A stretch of DNA of 64,000 nucleotides from Paractinoplanes rishiriensis. GTDB lineage: Bacteria > Actinomycetota > Actinomycetes > Mycobacteriales > Micromonosporaceae. Both the position numbers and the translations under genes were made by a program. A model generated the notes under the pieces. It had not been told where the DNA came from, made no database searches, and worked only from the letters and a program-made list of their open reading frames with translations. Within the stretch, counting starts at the first letter, position 1. The number at the start of each line of letters is the position of its first letter. Positions 60,917 to 64,000 of this stretch are shown here, in pieces. The stretch covers positions 62,001 through 126,000 of the forward strand of contig NZ_BOMV01000071.1 of assembly GCF_016862375.1 (NCBI RefSeq), written 5' to 3'.

Positions 60917-61143
60917 CACAACTCTCCCCGCGGCACTCATCGTGCCGCTCCGGTCCGGGTCCGGTCCCGCCCAGGGGGCACGGACTCGCCGAAGGCGACA
61001 TCGATGAACGTACTGTGCCGCAGCTACCAGAGATACGTGCAGGTCGCCCACCTGGATCAAAGATCTTGGCAAGTTGGCACTCCGGAGTGAACCACCCTTG
61101 CGCGCGCGGCGTGTGGACGTCATAACCGGCAGAAGGAGCAGCC

Positions 61144-61815
61144 ATGACGACGCGACGCAGGACCATCACCATCGTGCTGACCGCAGCCGCCCTGGTGGGC
61201 CTGACCGCGTGCGGCACCCGCGAGAATCCGCCCTCGTTGGACAGTATCCCGCTGCCGGTGGCACAGACCCGCTCGGCCGATCCGTCCCCGACCCCCACGA
61301 AGGACACCCCGCCGGAGCAGCAACCCGTCCCCGAGCCCACCGTGGCCAAGAAGCAGAAGTGGGTCAAGATCTTCAGCGGACCGTCGGCCAAGGACATCGT
61401 GCCCAACGGCGACAAGCGCAAGGGCAGCAACAAGGTCGAGCTCAACGCCGTCGAGAATGAGCAGATCGGCACGTATGTCACCGACGGCGCCGGCCGCACC
61501 CTCTACCGCTTCGACAAGGACAAGGCCAACCCGCCCAAGTCCAACTGCAACGGTGACTGTGCCAAGGCCTGGCCGCCGCTGCTGATCAAGTCGCCCGGCA
61601 AGATCTATCCCAAGGGGATCGACCCCAAGCTGATCGGTTACGTCGAGCGCAAGGACGGCACCTGCCAGGTGACCATCGACGGCTGGCCGGTCTACTACTT
61701 CATCTCCGACAACGAGCCCGGCGACCTCAACGGCCAAGGCGTCAACGGCGCCTGGTTCGCCATCGCGCCCAACGGCGACCGCACCAAGCCGATCCCCGGA
61801 TTCCCCAACAACTAA
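61144..61815 (+). CDS. Lipoprotein with secreted-repeat domains (COG4315 / Lipoprotein_15)
   Basis: A 223-residue lipoprotein. The signal MTTRRRTITIVLTAAALVGL ends in the lipobox LTAC with C23. A proline-rich spacer (about 30-75) leads to two copies of the ~45-residue secreted repeat: TDGAGRTLYRFDKDKANPPK with CNGDCAKAWPPLL, and TCQVTIDGWPVYYFISDNEP. In related bacteria such proteins accompany SigK/RskA-like systems and may bind haem or respond to redox. It is divergent from the sigma gene, consistent with sigma-dependent expression. Confidence 0.85.
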   Translation: MTTRRRTITIVLTAAALVGLTACGTRENPPSLDSIPLPVAQTRSADPSPTPTKDTPPEQQPVPEPTVAKKQKWVKIFSGPSAKDIVPNGDKRKGSNKVELNAVENEQIGTYVTDGAGRTLYRFDKDKANPPKSNCNGDCAKAWPPLLIKSPGKIYPKGIDPKLIGYVERKDGTCQVTIDGWPVYYFISDNEPGDLNGQGVNGAWFAIAPNGDRTKPIPGFPNN

Positions 61816-61854
61816 AAGCTTTGGAGGTACGGGCGGCGGCCGGTCCACGGTGCG

Positions 61855-61899
61855 CCGGACGGCTGGGCGCGGGGTCACTCTCCGCGCCCAGCCGTCCGG
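61855..61899. terminator. Strong bidirectional terminator
   Basis: An 18-base perfect stem (beginning CCGGACGGCTGGG) with a 9-base loop lies between the convergent lipoprotein and pectate lyase 2 genes. Confidence 0.88.
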
Positions 61900-61920
61900 G
61901 CTGTGCCCGTCGGGTCGCGG

Positions 61921-62898
61921 TCAGATCTTTCCGGTGCCGGCGCCCGCCGTCACCGTGGCCTTCACCTTGTTGTTGGCCTCCGGCGTGTACGCGTACGGGA
62001 TCGCCGCGACGCTGGCGCCGTTGCGAACCTGCTCGGTACCCGAGTTCACCTTGTAGTTGTTGAGGACCTTCAGGTTGCCCGCGGCCGACTCACCGGTCGA
62101 CGTCACGGTCGGCTTCGCGACGTTCTCGAAGTAGTTCCGCTCGACGAAGACGCCGGCGTTCATGGTCGAGGCCACCCCGTACGAGCCGATGTTGCGGTAG
62201 TAGTTGTTCAGCACGTGCACCGGGTTGGCGAACCGCACCCGGGGGTGCCGCTGGCCGGTGCCCTCGAACCAGTTGTGCACATAGGTCACCCGGAGCTTGC
62301 CGGTGTCCTGCGAGGCGTTCGCGTCGTCGTGGCCGAGCAGCATCGACTTGTCGTGGTTGTGCAGCTTGTTCCACGACACCGTGATGAAGTCCGAGCCGCG
62401 CTTGATGTCGATCAGCCCGTCGTAGCCGCTGGCCAGGTCGTTGTGGTCGACCCAGACGTGGGTGGTCCCGTCCTGGATGTTGATCGAGTCGTCGCTCGCG
62501 TTCCGGAACACCATGTTGCGGATGCGCACGTTCTTGACGCCGGACAGGTTCAGGCCCCCGCCGGTGATGCCGGACCCGGATCCGACGCCGATGATGGTCT
62601 TGTTGGACGCCACCTTCAGCATCCCGGACACCGAGATGAGGCCGGACACCCGGACGGTCTGCGAGGTGCCCGAGCTGATCGCCGACGCGAGCGCGGACGA
62701 CGACGTGACCGTGACGACCGTGCTGGCCGAACCGCCCGGCGTGCCGCCGTTCATGCTGGCGTAGCCGACCGGGCTGGTCTCGGCGGCCGAGGCACCCATC
62801 TGGGTGACGGCCAGCGTCGAACCCACGACCGCCGCACTGGCGACGGTGGCGACGGCGATGACCGCCCGGCGGCGACGACGGGAACGTGTTTCAGACAT
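61921..62898 (-). CDS. Secreted pectate lyase, PL1 family (lyase 2)
   Basis: A 325-residue pectate lyase, shorter than and distinct from lyase 1. The signal peptide is basic (SETRSRRRRRAVIAVATVAS) with cleavage near ASA-AE. Beta-helix blocks are KTIIGVGSGSGITGGGLNLS, VRIRNMVFRNASDDSINIQD, HVWVDHNDLASG, ITVSWNKLHNHDKSMLLGH and GQRHPRVRFANPVHVLNNYY, with the catalytic arginine in HPRVRF. GGGGAG precedes the ATG. Its predicted promoter lies about 380 bases upstream, leaving an unusually long leader with repeats, and three LacI-type boxes flank that promoter. Confidence 0.94.
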   Translation of the reverse strand: MSETRSRRRRRAVIAVATVASAAVVGSTLAVTQMGASAAETSPVGYASMNGGTPGGSASTVVTVTSSSALASAISSGTSQTVRVSGLISVSGMLKVASNKTIIGVGSGSGITGGGLNLSGVKNVRIRNMVFRNASDDSINIQDGTTHVWVDHNDLASGYDGLIDIKRGSDFITVSWNKLHNHDKSMLLGHDDANASQDTGKLRVTYVHNWFEGTGQRHPRVRFANPVHVLNNYYRNIGSYGVASTMNAGVFVERNYFENVAKPTVTSTGESAAGNLKVLNNYKVNSGTEQVRNGASVAAIPYAYTPEANNKVKATVTAGAGTGKI

Positions 62899-63012
62899 GT
62901 GGGTCTACTCCCCTTGTGGAGCGGGTGGAGCCGCCCGTGGGCGGCAGTGGGCGGAAGTGCATTCGGCGAGCGCTCGTCCCGGAGACGAACACAACGCCGG
63001 CAGTGCATTCCG

Positions 63013-63123
63013 GCCGACGCCGACCCCGTGCAAGGAGGCGTGCCGGTGATGCGCCACGGCCAACGCCTGCCCCGTGCATAGCAGACGCCGGTTTTCAAGC
63101 CCGGCCGTCGCCCACCCCGTGCA
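63013..63123. repeat. Three ~45-base direct repeats in the pectate lyase 2 leader
   Basis: Units start at 63013, 63059 and 63104. Each begins GCCnnCGCCnnCCCCGTGCA and continues with a similar G/A-rich part. Spacing is 46 and 45 bases. They are transcribed in the lyase-2 leader if the predicted promoter is right. Confidence 0.75.
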
Positions 63124-63255
63124 AAGCGGACGACCCGGTGGTGCACCGTCAACCTTCGACGGCCGGCGCCGGAGCCCCGCGCCTGCCCGGTGGATGGGAG
63201 GCGAGGAGGCGGCGCCGTTCCGGAAAGCGCCGACCGTGCGGCCCGATGACCTCGC

Positions 63256-63270
63256 GGTAAGCGCTTAACC
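63256..63270. promoter_or_regulatory. Class-1 LacI operator over the pectate lyase 2 start site
   Basis: GGTAAGCGCTTAACC, core AAGCGCTT. It begins 7 bases downstream of the predicted -10 on the minus strand, the same geometry as at the methylesterase. Confidence 0.7.
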
Positions 63271-63277
63271 GATGCCG

Positions 63278-63306
63278 AACCTAAGCCAGGTATCGGTAAC
63301 TGTCAA
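63278..63306 (-). promoter_or_regulatory. Predicted promoter of pectate lyase 2
   Basis: On the minus strand TTGACA (63306-63301) and TAGGTT (63283-63278) are separated by 17 bases. Confidence 0.6.
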
Positions 63307-63322
63307 TCTTGTCGAATTCAAC

Positions 63323-63336
63323 CGCAAAGGTTTGCA
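63323..63336. promoter_or_regulatory. Class-2 LacI operator (CGCAAAGGTTTGCA)
   Basis: Matches TGCAAnnnnTTGCA except the first base and shares 13 bases with the uxaC operator in inverted orientation. It directly abuts the class-1 box that follows. Confidence 0.65.
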
Positions 63337-63350
63337 GGTAAGCGCTTGCC
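63337..63350. promoter_or_regulatory. Class-1 LacI operator (GGTAAGCGCTTGCC)
   Basis: Palindrome with one mismatched pair, upstream of the lyase-2 promoter and about 120 bases before the esterase ATG. It could serve the divergent esterase as well. Confidence 0.75.
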
Positions 63351-63471
63351 AGGGGTCCGGCGCCGGCCCGGCGCGGCCACAGTGGATCCCCCCGGGTTGA
63401 CACATCGGCGTTTCTGGATTGGTCTGGGGTCCGGAAGGTCACAACGACGTCGCCGGCCGCCGGGAGGGGTC

Positions 63472-64000
63472 ATGCGCCGAGCCCTGGGAACCATCGCCAC
63501 CGCACTAGCCGCCACACTCTGCGTCCCACCGGGCCCCGCAATCGCCGCCCCGGTCGCACCGGTGGCCGGCCACCTCACCACCGCCGGCAGCGCCCCCAGC
63601 GCCGCCGGCAGCGCCCCCAGCACCCTCGCGCAAACCGGCCACGATCACACCGCCGGCGCCGCCCTCCCACCCGGCGGCCACCACCCCCATCACCCGGTCG
63701 TGCGGACCGACCGGGGGCTCGTGCGAGGTCTCCGGGATGGTGGCGTCGACAGCTTCCTCGGGATTCGGTATGCGGCGGCGCCGGTCGGTGAGCTGCGATG
63801 GCGGGCGCCGCGACCGGCCCAGCGGTGGGACGGGGTTGCGGACGCCACCGCGTACGGGGACCGGTGTGCCGCCACCGCCAGCGGGAACGGGCCCCGCACC
63901 GAGGCCGAGGACTGCCTCTTCGTCAACGTGCAGCGGCCGGCGCGCGGCAGCGGGACGTTGCCGGTCTACGTGTTCATCCACGGGGGCGGGCTCACCAACG
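63472..64000 (+). CDS. Secreted type-B carboxylesterase, N-terminal part (3' end outside window)
   Basis: The first 176 codons of a carboxylesterase/cholinesterase-family enzyme. The ATG follows GGGAGGGG. A signal peptide (MRRALGTIATALAATLCVPP) is followed by a low-complexity spacer with AGSAPSAAGSAPS and a His-rich HDHTAGAALPPGGHHPHH. The fold begins VRTDRGLVRGLRDGGVDSFL, then GIRYAAAPVGELRWRAPRPA and EDCLFVNVQRP, and reaches the oxyanion VFIHGGGLTN at the window end. The nucleophile is beyond the window. Position beside a pectate lyase with shared operators suggests removal of acyl groups from plant polymers, by inference. Confidence 0.88.
   Translation, partial: MRRALGTIATALAATLCVPPGPAIAAPVAPVAGHLTTAGSAPSAAGSAPSTLAQTGHDHTAGAALPPGGHHPHHPVVRTDRGLVRGLRDGGVDSFLGIRYAAAPVGELRWRAPRPAQRWDGVADATAYGDRCAATASGNGPRTEAEDCLFVNVQRPARGSGTLPVYVFIHGGGLTN

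Larger units (their letters stand above)
62899..63471. other. Divergent regulatory region between pectate lyase 2 and the carboxylesterase
   Basis: This 573-base interval holds no gene. From left to right it contains the long leader of lyase 2 with three direct repeats, a class-1 box, the predicted lyase-2 promoter, an adjacent class-2/class-1 double box, and a possible TTGACA (63397-63402) for the esterase. Confidence 0.75.

Noticed and set aside
62960..62975. A third CebR-type box (GAGCGCTCG)
   Set aside because: Only the central eight bases match; the GGG/CCC flanks that define the box are absent.
63013..63123. CRISPR array
   Set aside because: Only three imperfect repeats with 45-46 base spacing and partly conserved 'spacers'; no cas genes in the window.
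1..64000. tRNA, rRNA or prophage genes
   Set aside because: No T-loop/acceptor pattern, rRNA-like stretch, integrase, or phage structural gene could be recognised on either strand.

Overview
The window reads as chromosomal DNA of a high-GC filamentous actinomycete, most likely a member of the Micromonosporaceae such as Actinoplanes. This is inferred from the very high G/C at third codon positions, frequent GTG starts, many 4-base start/stop overlaps, CUT1 sugar-transport genes without their own ATPase, several secreted plant-polymer enzymes and CebR-type operator boxes. I see no rRNA, tRNA, CRISPR array, complete insertion sequence or prophage.

Layout. 0-11.9 kb: end of a SpoIIE-type phosphatase, small redox enzymes, a PLP aminotransferase and a 2-hydroxyacid dehydrogenase whose start codons overlap in one CATG, a STAND-ATPase regulator with an FAD oxidoreductase, proline utilisation (putA with a divergent LysR gene) and a beta-carbonic anhydrase. 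11.9-24.9 kb: secreted subtilase, a TetR gene with a clear palindromic operator, three membrane diguanylate cyclases within 7 kb, a phospholipase D-like protein, a secreted alpha/beta hydrolase, a PrsW-family protease with a coupled membrane protein, and a YCII protein. 24.9-36.2 kb: an AA10 LPMO behind a perfect CebR-type box, a decayed histidine phosphatase, an M14 carboxypeptidase, a 2OG-Fe(II) oxygenase with an apparent ATC start, a ricin-lectin/metallopeptidase fusion, a beta-propeller protein, a PucR-like regulator, a GNAT, a degenerate FtsH-like ATPase, a triple-repeat exported protein behind a second CebR-like box, and an alditol oxidase.

36-64 kb is the most coherent part: a pectin/uronate locus. 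Its core is a LacI regulator plus CUT1 transporter operon (minus strand) divergent from uxaC, an L-fuconate-dehydratase-like enolase, a tagaturonate/fructuronate reductase and a Gfo/Idh oxidoreductase (plus strand). Further along lie a second LacI gene divergent from a tightly coupled three-gene operon (Gfo/Idh, TIM-barrel isomerase, PmoA-like DUF6807), a pectin methylesterase, two PL1 pectate lyases and the start of a type-B carboxylesterase. Two LacI-type operator classes can be read by eye. Class 1 (GGtAAGCGCTTtCC) lies by the second LacI gene, the esterase and both lyases. Class 2 (TGCAAnnnnTTGCA) lies twice in the LacI/uxaC intergenic region and once, abutting a class-1 box, at the second lyase. 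Several of these boxes sit just downstream of recognisable TTGAC(A/G) promoters. The proposed logic is: extracellular esterase and lyases release oligogalacturonides, the CUT1 system imports them, and UxaC, the reductase and the enolase-family dehydratase convert galacturonate to a 2-keto-3-deoxy sugar acid. The three-gene operon would handle a further, unassigned pectin-derived sugar.

Between these modules there is visible decay: a frame-broken histidine phosphatase, a scar fusing the start of a peptide/nickel-type binding protein to the end of an ABC ATPase, a lamin-tail-domain remnant and a 1.6 kb geneless stretch. A SigK/RskA-like pair with a divergent lipoprotein lies inside the pectin region but looks unrelated to it.
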